DNA of 64,000 bases from Scytonema sp. UIC 10036 (GCF_009725235.1 NZ_WJFC01000009.1:69137-133136); one strand, 5' to 3'; shown: positions 9,060-18,688, counted from the stretch's first letter. The notes: generated by a model not told the origin, from the sequence alone. A program made the numbers and translations.

Positions 9060-9878
9060 ATGACTTCTATTTCCGAACGCTTTCAATCTCTAAGAAATCG
9101 CAATCAGTGCGCTTTAATTCCTTTTGTGACAGCAGGAGATCCAGACCTGGAAACAACAAAAGAGGCTTTGCGCGTTTTAGATAAGAATGGTGCTGACTTT
9201 ATTGAATTGGGTGTTCCCTATTCCGATCCTCTTGCAGATGGTCCTGTTATTCAAGCAGCAGCGACTCGCGCTTTGTCTAGAGGAACTACCCTGGAACAAG
9301 TGCTAGAATTAGTTGCAGAAGTTAGCCCTAGCTTGCAAGCTCCTCTTATTTTATTTACCTACTACAATCCTATTTTAAATCGGGGTATTAGGTCATTTTT
9401 AGCACAAATTGCAAATGTTGGAGCGCGGGGTTTAGTTGTTCCAGACTTACCTTTAGAAGAAGCAGAAGAGTTAATTAATACGGCTGCTGAATTTGGAATA
9501 GAAGTTATTTTGCTTGTGGCTCCTACAAGTTCTAAAGAAAGAATTGATGCGATCGCACGAGCTTCCAGAGGATTTATTTATCTCGTTAGTGTCACTGGTG
9601 TAACAGGTATACGTTCTCAAATTCAAGACCGTGTGAAACCTTTACTAATGTCCATGCGAAGTGTTAGTGATAAACCAATTGGCGTTGGCTTTGGGATTTC
9701 AGGAGCAGAACAAGCTCGTCAGGTGAAAGAATGGGGCGCAGACGCCGTTATTGTTGGTAGCGCTTTTGTAAAACGTTTAGCAACTGGTAGTCCAGAAGAA
9801 GGACTCCAAGCAATTGAAGAACTTTGTAAAGAATTAAAAACAGCGATTGCGCCTGAATTGGTAATAGCTAATGGCTAA
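9060..9878 (+). CDS. trpA: Tryptophan synthase alpha subunit
   Basis: Cleaves indole-3-glycerol phosphate to indole and glyceraldehyde-3-phosphate and passes indole to TrpB. The 272-residue barrel carries the family motifs [27 protein letters not shown] (catalytic Glu and Asp), [12 protein letters not shown] and VGFGIS, then VGSAFVK. It starts at ATG 9060. In scytonemin synthesis indole-3-glycerol phosphate may instead be diverted by ScyC-type enzymes. The final IANG and stop are encoded by TAATGGC repeat units. Confidence 0.95.
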   Translation: MTSISERFQSLRNRNQCALIPFVTAGDPDLETTKEALRVLDKNGADFIELGVPYSDPLADGPVIQAAATRALSRGTTLEQVLELVAEVSPSLQAPLILFTYYNPILNRGIRSFLAQIANVGARGLVVPDLPLEEAEELINTAAEFGIEVILLVAPTSSKERIDAIARASRGFIYLVSVTGVTGIRSQIQDRVKPLLMSMRSVSDKPIGVGFGISGAEQARQVKEWGADAVIVGSAFVKRLATGSPEEGLQAIEELCKELKTAIAPELVIANG

Positions 9879-9998
9879 TGGCTAATGGCTAATGGCTAAT
9901 GACAACTACCCACTACCCACTAACAACTACCCACTACCCACTACCCACTAACAACTAACCACTATCCACTAACAACTAACAACTAACAACTAACCACC
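9866..9998. repeat. Heptameric STRR, trpA-trpB spacer
   Basis: Four to five TAATGGC units, then ACTACCC/ACTAACA/ACAACTA-type 7-mers. It overlaps the last codons of trpA. Unlike the earlier spacers it changes repeat type rather than forming one clean hairpin. Confidence 0.88.
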
Positions 9999-10020
9999 AA
10001 CAAATAAGGAGTTTTCACCA

Positions 10021-11256
10021 GTGGTAAGCATATCAGAGAAAAACGTTGCAGCGTCTTTAGTTCCAGACTCTTTGGGAAGATTTGGACGTTTCGGGGGCAA
10101 ATATGTACCTGAAACCCTAATGCCTGCTTTAAGTGAATTAGAAGCAGCAGCAGCACAATATCGCAATGACCCAACTTTTCAAGCAGAATTAAACGAGTTA
10201 CTGCGCGATTATGTGGGACGCCCCAGTCCTTTATATTTTGCTGAGCGTCTGACGGCAAATTATGCTAGACCTGATGGCACAGGTCCACAAATTTACTTAA
10301 AGCGTGAAGATTTAAATCATACAGGTGCTCATAAAATTAACAATGCTTTGGGTCAGGTATTGCTGGCAAAGCGTATGGGCAAGCAGCGCATTATCGCTGA
10401 AACAGGAGCAGGTCAACACGGAGTTGCAACTGCTACTGTATGTGCTCGTTTTGGTTTGCAGTGCGTGATATACATGGGTATTCACGATATGCAACGCCAA
10501 TCCCTGAACGTGTTCCGGATGAAGTTGATGGGAGCAGAGGTGCGTCCCGTTGAGGCTGGGACTGGAACTCTGAAAGATGCAACTTCTGAAGCGATTCGGG
10601 ATTGGGTAACAAATGTAGAAACAACTCACTACATTTTAGGTTCTGTTGCTGGTCCTCATCCCTATCCAATGCTGGTGCGCGATTTTCACGCTATTATTGG
10701 TCAAGAGACTCGCGCTCAATGTTTGGAGAAATGGGGCGGTCTTCCAGATATCCTCTTGGCTTGTGTGGGCGGTGGTTCTAATGCCATTGGTTTGTTCACT
10801 GAGTTTGTGAATGACTCTAATGTCCGTATCATTGGAGTTGAGGCAGCCGGTGAAGGTGTTAACACGGAGAAGCATGCAGCTACTTTAACACGGGGTCGAG
10901 TTGGTGTGTTGCATGGTGCTATGAGCTATGTGTTACAAGATGGCGATGGTCAGGTTGTGGAAGCACATTCCATTAGCGCTGGTTTGGACTATCCTGGTGT
11001 AGGTCCAGAACACAGCTATCTTAAGGATATTGGTCGCGCTGAGTACTACAGCGTAACTGACTCTGAAGCTTTGACAGCTTTCCAGCGTTTGTCTCAGCTC
11101 GAAGGAATTATTCCCGCTTTGGAAACCTCTCATGCGATCGCGTATCTTGAAACACTTTGCCCGCAGTTAAGTGGTAGCCCCCGAATTGTCATTAATTGTT
11201 CGGGTAGGGGAGATAAAGACGTGCAAACAGTTGCTAAAGTACTCGATCCCGCTTGA
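10021..11256 (+). CDS. trpB: Tryptophan synthase beta subunit
   Basis: PLP enzyme that condenses indole with serine to tryptophan. The 411-residue protein has [14 protein letters not shown], the PLP lysine in [31 protein letters not shown] and the phosphate-binding GGGSNAIG. It starts at GTG 10021 with an AAGGAG ribosome binding site about 10 bases upstream. It is in the usual trpB1 size range and lies just after the repeat tract behind trpA. Confidence 0.96.
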   Translation: MVSISEKNVAASLVPDSLGRFGRFGGKYVPETLMPALSELEAAAAQYRNDPTFQAELNELLRDYVGRPSPLYFAERLTANYARPDGTGPQIYLKREDLNHTGAHKINNALGQVLLAKRMGKQRIIAETGAGQHGVATATVCARFGLQCVIYMGIHDMQRQSLNVFRMKLMGAEVRPVEAGTGTLKDATSEAIRDWVTNVETTHYILGSVAGPHPYPMLVRDFHAIIGQETRAQCLEKWGGLPDILLACVGGGSNAIGLFTEFVNDSNVRIIGVEAAGEGVNTEKHAATLTRGRVGVLHGAMSYVLQDGDGQVVEAHSISAGLDYPGVGPEHSYLKDIGRAEYYSVTDSEALTAFQRLSQLEGIIPALETSHAIAYLETLCPQLSGSPRIVINCSGRGDKDVQTVAKVLDPA

Positions 11257-11261
11257 TACTG

Positions 11262-11297
11262 ATTTTAGATTTTGGATTTTGGATTGATATTTTCAAT
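11262..11297. repeat. Short heptamer repeat, trpB-trpD spacer
   Basis: Two to three TTTTGGA-type 7-mers after trpB, a minor member of the STRR pattern in this operon. Confidence 0.5.
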
Positions 11298-11359
11298 CCA
11301 GAATCGCAAAGTTGAAATTCTACGCAACGCCACTGCATTCATCAAAAACCAGAATCAAT

Positions 11360-12460
11360 ATGGTAGCCTTAACACAAGCTGTAAGTGACAAAATCACCGT
11401 CACGAGCGAATCTCTCGATTTACCTGCTTTGCTCAAGCAACTACTTGAACGGCGATCGCTATCAGTCGAGCAAGCTTCTGCACTTATGGAAGGTTGGCTG
11501 ACAGATACTATTCCTCCAGTGTTATCTGGGGCAATATTGGCAGCGATTCAAGCCAAAGGAGTATCTACAGAAGAATTAGTAGGCATGGCTGGTGTCCTGC
11601 AATCCCAATCTTCTTCCCCCACTCCCTACTCCCCACTCTCTACTCCCTTAGTAGACACTTGCGGAACGGGAGGAGATGGAGCCTCAACCTTCAACATCTC
11701 CACCGCCGTCGCCTTTGTTGTTGCAGCAGCAGGAGTAAAAGTTGCAAAGCACGGTAATCGTTCGGCGTCCAGTAAAACTGGTTCTGCTGATGTGTTAGAG
11801 GCTTTAGGTATAAATCTTAGCGCCGATCCTCAGAAAGTTCAATCCGCAGTCGATGAAGTCGGCGTAACATTCTTGTTTGCTCCTGGGTGGCATCCAGCAC
11901 TAAAAGCAGTTGCTGCTATGCGAAAAACACTAAAGGTGCGAACTGTTTTTAACTTGCTGGGTCCTCTGGTTAATCCAATGCGACCAACAGGGCAAATTAT
12001 TGGTGTGTGTGACCCACTGCTAGTTGAAACAATTGCGAAAGCTTTGTCAGAACTTGGGACTCGCCGTGCAATTGTCGTGTACGGACGGGAAAGGTTAGAT
12101 GAAGCTGGGCTAGCAGATTTAAATGACTTGGCTGTACTTAAAGATCGAACTGTCATTCCTGCTGTACTCAGTCCTGAAGAACTGGGTTTAACTCCTGCAC
12201 CAACGGAGGCATTGCGAGGTGGGGAAGTCCAGGAAAACGCTGAAATTTTAAAAGCGGTCTTACAAGGAAAAGGAACACAAGCACAGCAAGATGTTGTGGC
12301 ATTAAACGCAGCGCTAGCACTTTATGTAGCTGAAGCAATTGATGATGGGGCAATTGATATTGCAAGCGCAGCTGTGAAAGGTGTTGCCCTTGCCAGGGAA
12401 GTTCTGCAAAGTGGTGAAGCTTGGAAAAAGCTAGAACAGCTTGCGGAATTTTTACGGTAA
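11360..12460 (+). CDS. trpD: Anthranilate phosphoribosyltransferase
   Basis: Transfers the phosphoribosyl group of PRPP to anthranilate. The 366-residue protein shows [17 protein letters not shown] (PRPP binding), [21 protein letters not shown] and LLGPLVNP, then ARRAIVV-type strands. ATG 11360 (MVALTQAV) is preferred over an upstream TTG at 11312, which adds 16 non-conserved residues. Before the PRPP motif there is a low-complexity insert, [17 protein letters not shown], coded by CCCCACTCCCTACT-type repeat DNA, so a repeat seems to have entered the reading frame without breaking it. Confidence 0.94.
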   Translation: MVALTQAVSDKITVTSESLDLPALLKQLLERRSLSVEQASALMEGWLTDTIPPVLSGAILAAIQAKGVSTEELVGMAGVLQSQSSSPTPYSPLSTPLVDTCGTGGDGASTFNISTAVAFVVAAAGVKVAKHGNRSASSKTGSADVLEALGINLSADPQKVQSAVDEVGVTFLFAPGWHPALKAVAAMRKTLKVRTVFNLLGPLVNPMRPTGQIIGVCDPLLVETIAKALSELGTRRAIVVYGRERLDEAGLADLNDLAVLKDRTVIPAVLSPEELGLTPAPTEALRGGEVQENAEILKAVLQGKGTQAQQDVVALNAALALYVAEAIDDGAIDIASAAVKGVALAREVLQSGEAWKKLEQLAEFLR

Positions 12461-12461
12461 T

Positions 12462-12583
12462 TAGCTAATGGCTAATGGCTAATGGCTAATGGCTAATGGC
12501 TAATGGCTAATGGCTAATGGCTAATGGCTAATGGCTAATGGTATTGAACAATTAGCAATTAGCAATTAGCAATTAGCTCTTAA
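12462..12583. repeat. Heptameric STRR, trpD-aroF spacer
   Basis: About eleven TAATGGC/GCTAATG 7-mers followed by CAATTAG 7-mers. It starts just after the trpD stop and ends before the ribosome binding site (AGAGGA) of the next gene. Confidence 0.9.
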
Positions 12584-12605
12584 CAAAATTAGAGGATAAA
12601 CACTC

Positions 12606-13694
12606 ATGATTGTAGTTATTAAGAATAATACACCAGCTGAGGAAATTACTCGTATCAGTCAAGAATTGAGTGAAAATTGGGGAGTGACTGTAGAAAAAAG
12701 TGTCGGTCAGCATAAAGTTGTTCTCGGAATGATTGGTGAGACTGCAACTCTTGACCCAATGGTGATTCAAAATAGCAGTCCTTGGATCGAGGAAGTTTTG
12801 CGAGTTGAGAAACCTTTTAAGCGGGCGAGTCGGCAATTCCGTCACGGACAACCCAGCGAAGTTGTTGTACCTACACCCAATGGTTCTGTCTACATTGGCG
12901 AGCAACATCCTGTTGTCTTGATTGCTGGACCTTGCTCTGTGGAAAATGAAGCCATGATTGTAGAAACAGCTAAGCGGGTGAAGGCTGCGGGCGCTAAGTT
13001 TCTGCGTGGTGGTGCTTTCAAGCCTCGTACTTCTCCTTATGCCTTTCAAGGACACGGTGAGAGTGCTCTAGAGTTATTAGCAGCCTCTCGTGAAGCAACA
13101 GGCTTGGGTATTATTACAGAAGTCATGGATGCTGCCGATTTGCCTGCGATCGCTCGTGTCGCTGATGTGGTACAAGTTGGCGCTCGAAATATGCAAAACT
13201 TTTCTCTATTAAAGAAAGTAGGTGCTCAAGATAAGCCCGTACTGCTCAAGCGAGGAATGTCTTGCACAATTGATGAGTGGCTCATGGCAGCAGAATATAT
13301 TCTGGCTGCTGGAAATCCAAATGTGATTCTTTGCGAGCGTGGGATCAGAACTTTCGATTCCAAATATGTTCGCAACACCTTAGATTTGTCTGTCATTCCA
13401 GTATTGAGACAGCTTACACACTTACCGATTACGATCGATCCCAGTCATGGTACTGGTAAGTCTGAGTATGTTGGCTCGATGGCGTTAGCAGCTGTAGCAG
13501 CAGGAACAGATTCTTTAATGATTGAAGTTCACCCCAATCCTGCTAAGGCTCTTTCTGATGGACCCCAATCCCTCACTCCTGAAAAGTTCGATCGCTTGGT
13601 TCAGGAATTGTCAGTTGTTGGCAAAGTCGTCGGTCGTTGGCCTCAGGAACAAACTTTCAAATCTTCTAAAAAAGAAGTAGGAGTCATGGTGTAA
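12606..13694 (+). CDS. aroF: 3-deoxy-7-phosphoheptulonate synthase (type I-beta)
   Basis: Condenses phosphoenolpyruvate and erythrose-4-phosphate, the entry step of the shikimate pathway. The 362-residue protein has an N-terminal ACT-like domain (residues 1-65) and the KDPG-type barrel with LIAGPCSVE, FLRGGAFKPRTSPY, VLLKRG, and ITIDPSHGTGK, as in I-beta enzymes. It starts at ATG 12606 after AGAGGATAAACACTC. In scytonemin clusters an equivalent gene (called aroG there) ends the trp run, which fits this position and suggests a dedicated supply of chorismate. Confidence 0.95.
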   Translation: MIVVIKNNTPAEEITRISQELSENWGVTVEKSVGQHKVVLGMIGETATLDPMVIQNSSPWIEEVLRVEKPFKRASRQFRHGQPSEVVVPTPNGSVYIGEQHPVVLIAGPCSVENEAMIVETAKRVKAAGAKFLRGGAFKPRTSPYAFQGHGESALELLAASREATGLGIITEVMDAADLPAIARVADVVQVGARNMQNFSLLKKVGAQDKPVLLKRGMSCTIDEWLMAAEYILAAGNPNVILCERGIRTFDSKYVRNTLDLSVIPVLRQLTHLPITIDPSHGTGKSEYVGSMALAAVAAGTDSLMIEVHPNPAKALSDGPQSLTPEKFDRLVQELSVVGKVVGRWPQEQTFKSSKKEVGVMV

Positions 13695-13723
13695 AAGCTA
13701 TATTACCTATAGGCATAGCCCTA

Positions 13724-13838
13724 CTAGTACTCCACCACATAAGTTTTGATGGGTAGATAGACAAACCCCCACTCTCGTTCCCAGATAGAACCTGGGAACG
13801 AGGTGAAAGCCCATGAAAACTTATGTGGCGGACTACTA
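13724..13838. repeat. MITE-like element with nested hairpin
   Basis: Outer inverted arms of about 29 bp (13724-13753 and 13810-13838, cores CCACATAAGTTTT and AAAACTTATGTGG) enclose an inner CTCGTTCCCAG hairpin identical in core to the one at 3999-4053. No coding potential. It lies right after the DAHP synthase gene and might end its transcript. Confidence 0.75.
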
Positions 13839-14305
13839 CCTACTACCTACTTGTAGGACTAGAATTTTAGAGCGAAAAGAGATTAATAATTATTCAACCA
13901 AACTTGATATTATTCATCATTTAAAATAGGCACTGCTTTTGATACTGATAAGTTAATTAGAGGTAGAGAACGCAGTGGTTATTTTATATTTTAAAGTATA
14001 AAAATTATCTAAAAATTTGATAAATACATCAAAAGAAATTTTATTGAGTTTCTTTTAAATTTTATTTAAATTCTATATAGACAGTAGCGTTGTTTACAGT
14101 TTGATTTGATTGAATATACATCATTTCAGAGTTGGTGTGAGCATATTTTACAAAACAACGCAGGGTGCTTTTTAAAGCTCAAAGTCCATTACTAATTTCA
14201 GAGATAAAAATAAGCAGAAACTTGTAAACAAGCAGACTACTTTTGTCTGTAGTGGTTCCCATTGCTTCCGTGATTTCTAGTTTAGAGAGAGGAGAATTAT
14301 TCTCA
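13839..14305. other. AT-rich leader region of glycine-rich gene 1
   Basis: A short CTACTAC heptamer tract, then about 450 AT-rich bases with no supported gene. It probably holds the promoter and long 5' leader of the following gene. Ends with a strong ribosome binding site (AGAGAGGAG) before ATG 14306. Confidence 0.4.
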
Positions 14306-15481
14306 ATGACAACTGAAAACACTTTTACCCAAAGTACTTCTAGTTCTGGGTTTTCACAATCTCCATTTGGTCGCTTGGGCGATGCTGTAGGCAATGAGAA
14401 TTTACCTGGCTTTCCCGGTGGTGGCGGTACTCAATCTGGCGGTGAGGGTAGCAACCAATTTGCTGGTGGTGGTACGCCAGTGTCACCTTTCGATCAAATC
14501 AGATATAACATCGACCAAGCAATTTATACCGCATTTCCTCCTGGTGGTGGTACTCCTGCGGCTAACACTAACATTGACACCAGCACGCTAAACCCATTTA
14601 ACCAACCGCCTGGTGGTGGTAGCCCGTCTAGTCGTAGTAACCAGTTTGGTGGTGGTACTCAAACAGGTAGCGGAGAAGAACCTTCTTTTGGCGGTTACAA
14701 TCCATTTAACCCTGGCTTTGGTAGCAATATAAGCAACCAAGCTATACAAGCTAGCAGCGGATCTAACAGTGGTAGCCAAGGCGGATTTGATGGCGCTAAC
14801 CAAGGCGGATTTGGTGACGTTAACCAAGGCGGATTTGGCGGCGGTAGCCAAGCTGGTGGTTCCTTTGCTGGAAATCAACAAGCAAGCCAGATTGATGCAA
14901 TTCGTTTCGGTCTGACTGACTCTATCACTCAACAAGTGAGCAATGGTAACCCTGACAAAGACGCAATTGATGGTGAGATCGGCTCTACTGTTGACAGTCT
15001 GGTTAGGTCTTACACGGGCATACAGGGTGGCACATCATCCTCAATTGATGCTGGCAGTGAGATCCCATCCACGGTTAGTGTTGAGCTTGTGCCTGTGGTG
15101 TCAGAAGTTAGTGAGAGTGTGTTTACCGAACAACCGCTCACCGAGTTCGTCGTCACTGACACTGTCACGGTGACTGAAGGTAACGCTGACATTCTCACCA
15201 ACTCTGAAAGCGTTGCCTTTACTAGTGAAGAGCAAATAGTTTACGACTTCTTAAAACAAGTTTCTGGTGATTCCATCGATCCGTTCTTCGTAAAGAGCAT
15301 TGATAGCGGAGCTACCGGTGAATTCGCCAAACTTATCAATCAATATGCTGAAACAGGCAGCCTACTTGGTTCTGGCAGCAATCAATCAACAGACGCTTAC
15401 TTAAGTCAATTACAAAGTGGCTTCATAAGCAACACTTCTGATTCCACACAGTTTGGTGGTAGCGACGCGATCGCACTATAG
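14306..15481 (+). CDS. Gly/Ser/Asn-rich repetitive protein 1
   Basis: I do not recognise this 391-residue protein. Residues 1-200 are low-complexity, with blocks such as PGGGG, FGGGTQ and three FGG(D/G)xNQGG-type units. Two short amphipathic pieces recur (SPFDQIRYNIDQAIYTAF and SQIDAIRFGLTDSITQQV). The last 150 residues are acidic and Ser/Thr/Val-rich and contain a VYDFLKQVSGDSIDPFF motif that resembles DFLRQVYG in glycine-rich protein 3. There is no signal peptide or membrane segment. The start (MTTENTF) follows AGAGAGGAG; proteins 2 and 3 also begin MTT. Codon use looks native. A structural role, for example in the sheath, is only a guess from composition and from its place behind a scytonemin-type operon. 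Confidence 0.75.
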   Translation: MTTENTFTQSTSSSGFSQSPFGRLGDAVGNENLPGFPGGGGTQSGGEGSNQFAGGGTPVSPFDQIRYNIDQAIYTAFPPGGGTPAANTNIDTSTLNPFNQPPGGGSPSSRSNQFGGGTQTGSGEEPSFGGYNPFNPGFGSNISNQAIQASSGSNSGSQGGFDGANQGGFGDVNQGGFGGGSQAGGSFAGNQQASQIDAIRFGLTDSITQQVSNGNPDKDAIDGEIGSTVDSLVRSYTGIQGGTSSSIDAGSEIPSTVSVELVPVVSEVSESVFTEQPLTEFVVTDTVTVTEGNADILTNSESVAFTSEEQIVYDFLKQVSGDSIDPFFVKSIDSGATGEFAKLINQYAETGSLLGSGSNQSTDAYLSQLQSGFISNTSDSTQFGGSDAIAL

Positions 15482-15493
15482 AGTTCCAGATCC

Positions 15494-15538
15494 AAAAATG
15501 TTGGACAGCGCAAATTCATGCTGCTACCCAACATTTTT
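15494..15538 (+). terminator. Hairpin after glycine-rich gene 1
   Basis: Arms AAAAATGTTGG and CCAACATTTTT, with a weak inner CAGC/GCTG pairing, start 12 bases after the stop codon. The T-rich arm makes it a plausible intrinsic terminator. Confidence 0.55.
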
Positions 15539-15662
15539 AAAAGCTACTAGCCGTTAACTTGCCTCCATTGAAAAGACCGAAGAAGAAAGTCATTAACCCA
15601 GTCAACTTGATTCTCTCAAGTTTCAAGACATTTTTTTTCTGACAATAGGAGGATTTTTGTTT

Positions 15663-16190
15663 ATGACAACGGCATCAAATGTTAACACCAATCCTAGTAG
15701 CAATAGCGTGTTCCCTCAATTACCTGGTGATGTTTTAAACCGCATTCAAAACAACATCTCAACCTTCACTGACATTGTGAATCGCTATCAAAGCGGTAAT
15801 GCAGTCACAAACGGTGACTTAGCATTAGCACCAGTGGTTGAGTTTGTCAACTATTTAAACAGTACTGGTCGTGGAACTACTGGTAGCAACACAGTTACTA
15901 CTGGTAGTAATGTACCTGGTACTGGCAGCCCGGTGACAACTAGTGGCAGTGTGGTTCCCTTGCAATCCCCTAATGATGTTTTGAAGTTGATCGAAGCTGA
16001 TATCACAAGCTTTTACAATACGGTCAACCGGAATTCTGGTATTGGTGGTAACAATCAACTTCCACTATCTGCTGCTGAAGTCTTCAAACTTTTACAGAAT
16101 GACATCATCGCATACAGTGGCACTATTAATCAACTCCAAGCTACTAATAGCCCATTAGTTGGTGGTAGCAATACCAACACCATTGTCTAA
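15663..16190 (+). CDS. Small repetitive protein 2 (DVL-helix repeats)
   Basis: An unrecognised 175-residue protein. It contains three copies of an approximately 30-residue motif: LPGDVLNRIQNNISTFTDIVNR, SPNDVLKLIEADITSFYNTVNR and SAAEVFKLLQNDIIAYSGTINQ, each probably an amphipathic helix, separated by Thr/Gly/Ser linkers. The same motif occurs in glycine-rich protein 3 (SPSDLLTLFRNDIL, PPSDILYTVLGGLL). The start is ATG 15663, preceded by a perfect AGGAGG about 9 bases upstream. No signal peptide is seen. It may work with its two neighbours as one surface or scaffold system; this is inference. Confidence 0.75.
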   Translation: MTTASNVNTNPSSNSVFPQLPGDVLNRIQNNISTFTDIVNRYQSGNAVTNGDLALAPVVEFVNYLNSTGRGTTGSNTVTTGSNVPGTGSPVTTSGSVVPLQSPNDVLKLIEADITSFYNTVNRNSGIGGNNQLPLSAAEVFKLLQNDIIAYSGTINQLQATNSPLVGGSNTNTIV

Positions 16191-17014
16191 GTTAACCCAA
16201 TTAAAGCTACATTATACAGCTCGTGATTTAACAATTCTCCAGAAACAAAAGAAGAAAGTTGTTCATTGGGTTTGTTTTTAGACGTTACACAACAGTTCTT
16301 CTGTTGCCGTCTGGGGCAAACCCATTTTTTTGTATATGCATTTGTAAGGTTTTCCTTTCTAGCAGCAATATCACAAAATTGGTCAATTTTCCCAAAAAAA
16401 TTCTTTTGTTTTGTAGTGTTCTTTGTCATGATTTTTTATATTTAAATAAAAAAACAATAAAAATATCTAAAAAATAGACAAGCTTATCGAAAAATAACTT
16501 ATTGCTGTTTGTATTGCAATTGCTTAAATTCTTAATTGACTAGTGTTGATTGCACCCCAAAAAAGTCACAATGTGTGTTACAGGTAGCATCTGCCTTCAC
16601 TACTGGTGATTCCCTTGTGTGAATAATTTTATGGTACAAGTCTATTGTTCTCTAAGAAAATCCAAGAAAAGCCTAGCTTTAATCTTCTAATTGTTAATAA
16701 TGTTAGCGTTTTTTCAGTCTTATAACTCTTGCACGCTGATATTACACAAGCAATAAATCTATCAACAAATTCCAGTGCTCGCCCTTAGCGCAAGCCGTAT
16801 TCGGCTTATCGCTCTCAAAGAGTTCAGATTCTTGATTGAAATAGGAAATGCTGGGTCAAACCCGTTGTGGGTCTACCCAACAAGCTTTCAAGAGCTACTA
16901 GCCAATAATGCCTGCCCTCAAAAAGCTGTCACAGCTAATTGATAAGCAGGATCGACTTTTTATCACCTATATTCTACGAGATTTTGGTTCCAAAAATTAG
17001 GAGGATTGTTGTTA
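16191..17014. other. Long intergenic region before glycine-rich gene 3
   Basis: About 820 bases without a supported gene, mostly AT-rich. The stretch GCTACTAGCC near 16893, about 120 bases before ATG 17015, also occurs near 15543, about 120 bases before gene 2, suggesting a shared leader or promoter element. A REP-like GC-richer piece lies near 16785-16830. The region ends with AGGAGG. Confidence 0.45.
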
Positions 17015-18688
17015 ATGACGACTTCTACTGCTGATATTCTCACACCTGGCGATCCCTTGACTGGGAGTGTAATTTACGGTACATCTTCAAGTACTTCTAG
17101 CGGTTCACTCCCCAATACTTTTGGTGCTAGCGCTAACTTATATAGTGGCAGCACTTGGAGTTCTAGTACTAACAATAATTCCTTTGCTGGTGCTCAAAAC
17201 AACCCCTTTGCTGGTGGTGGTGGCTATGCTTATGCAAGTCTTGGTAACACGGTGGTTGGTGACAATCAATGGATTATCGGTAAAGAAACCACACCAGAGA
17301 GATTTTCTAACGTGATAAATTATACTACAGAAGAAATTGTTGACTCCGTTATTGTCAAGTTGAGCAACAGGCTTTCTGAGAGTGGCATTACGACTGCTTC
17401 CACTGGTGAAAACCCATTTGCTGGCGGAAACAATCCCTTTGGCAGTACTAATGCTCCAGCTCTCGATTTCTTAAGACAGGTATATGGCGTAAATTTCCCC
17501 ATACCTCAATCAGCATCGAACTTCTTAACATCAGTATACGGACAAACCTTACCTGGTGGTTCTAGCAATCCATTTCCCAGTACTGGTACTGGAACTTCAG
17601 GCACTGATAGTAGCAGTTCATTTGCTGGTATCGGAACTTCAGGTGTTGGTGGTAACATACCTCAACGACCATCTTTTGATATTACACAAGTTATTTTTGG
17701 TGAAGGTTTACCGTCTGGAAGTAGTGGCAAATCCTCCTCTGAGACTCTCAGGATTGTCCAAGATGGTCTGTTAAACTTCACTAAAACAGTCAATTCTGCT
17801 GTTGGCAAAAGGCTTTTTAGCGGTAACAACACACCTTTGAGGTCACCTTCAGATTTGTTGACGCTCTTTAGGAATGACATACTGAGCGCCAATACCAGTA
17901 TCAATACTGTCAATGAACTTGCTGGTGATGGCACAGATCCTTACACAAACTTGTTTGCAGGTAGTGATTCTCAGGCTGTTCAGCCACCTTCCGATATTTT
18001 GTACACCGTTCTTGGTGGTTTGTTACCTTTCAGTGGTACTGACAACATTTTCAACACTCCTGATGGCAGCATACCTATTGGTTACGGCAATAGGGATTTT
18101 GGAAGTGACAGTGCAGTTATCGGTAATTCTAACTGGAATTATGGGAAATCTAATGCCAGCATCGGTAATGCCAACTGGAATTGGGATTCTACCAAAAATA
18201 ACGCAACAATTGGTAATGGTAACTGGTATTTAGACACCAGTCAGAACAACAGAACCTTGGGTAATGGTAACTGGTATTGGGAGTCCACAGCTGACAACAA
18301 TACCTTGGGTAACGGTAACTGGCACTTTGGAAATAACAACACCACCATTGGTAACGGTAACTGGGACTTCGGTAGCAACAACACAATCATTGGTAATGGC
18401 AATTGGGTGTTTACCAGCAACAGCATTGTGATTGGTAATGGCAACTGGTCTGTCATTATTGACAAATCCTCCACTGCTGCGGGCGACTTCCTTGGCAAGT
18501 TGGATGATTTGGTATTGTCAATGGGAATTAAAGACGGCGCTGATAATCTCGTGAATTCTTTGATTGGCAAGTTCGGTGGTGCCTTTGAACCACTGACAGG
18601 TGAGTTAACCGAAGCCGGTCGCAAGACTTACAATCAGCTTTTCTACTCAGATAATAGCAGTGCGATCGCAGCTGCACCCAGCCCATAA
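17015..18688 (+). CDS. Repetitive protein 3 with IGNGNW beta-repeat domain
   Basis: An unrecognised 557-residue protein beginning MTTSTADIL after AGGAGG. Residues 1-150 are Ser/Gly/Asn-rich with NPFAGG units and an early VVGDNQWIIGKE. Residues about 150-340 contain FLRQVYG, FLTSVYGQTLPGG and the DVL-helix motif shared with protein 2. Residues about 368-478 hold eight consecutive (I/L)GN(G/S/A)NW repeats at 14-16 residue spacing, which look like a beta-solenoid. The C-terminal 80 residues are helical (GDFLGKLDDLVLSMGIKDGADNLV). There is no signal peptide. The repeat style recalls heads of adhesins and NxG repeats of surface proteins, but no family can be named with confidence. A terminator follows. 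Confidence 0.78.
   Translation: MTTSTADILTPGDPLTGSVIYGTSSSTSSGSLPNTFGASANLYSGSTWSSSTNNNSFAGAQNNPFAGGGGYAYASLGNTVVGDNQWIIGKETTPERFSNVINYTTEEIVDSVIVKLSNRLSESGITTASTGENPFAGGNNPFGSTNAPALDFLRQVYGVNFPIPQSASNFLTSVYGQTLPGGSSNPFPSTGTGTSGTDSSSSFAGIGTSGVGGNIPQRPSFDITQVIFGEGLPSGSSGKSSSETLRIVQDGLLNFTKTVNSAVGKRLFSGNNTPLRSPSDLLTLFRNDILSANTSINTVNELAGDGTDPYTNLFAGSDSQAVQPPSDILYTVLGGLLPFSGTDNIFNTPDGSIPIGYGNRDFGSDSAVIGNSNWNYGKSNASIGNANWNWDSTKNNATIGNGNWYLDTSQNNRTLGNGNWYWESTADNNTLGNGNWHFGNNNTTIGNGNWDFGSNNTIIGNGNWVFTSNSIVIGNGNWSVIIDKSSTAAGDFLGKLDDLVLSMGIKDGADNLVNSLIGKFGGAFEPLTGELTEAGRKTYNQLFYSDNSSAIAAAPSP
18117..18452 (+). repeat. Eight IGNGNW coding repeats
   Basis: Within repetitive gene 3, units ATTGGTAATGGTAACTGG and close variants occur every 42-48 bases, coding for (I/L)GN(G/S/A)NW. 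Unit lengths are 14, 16, 16, 16, 14, 14 and 14 residues. DNA conservation suggests recent expansion or conversion. Confidence 0.85.

Noticed and set aside
16780..16840. tRNA-like GC-rich piece
   Set aside because: It does not fold into a cloverleaf with a T-loop (GTTCRA) in the right place; it looks like a REP-type repeat.
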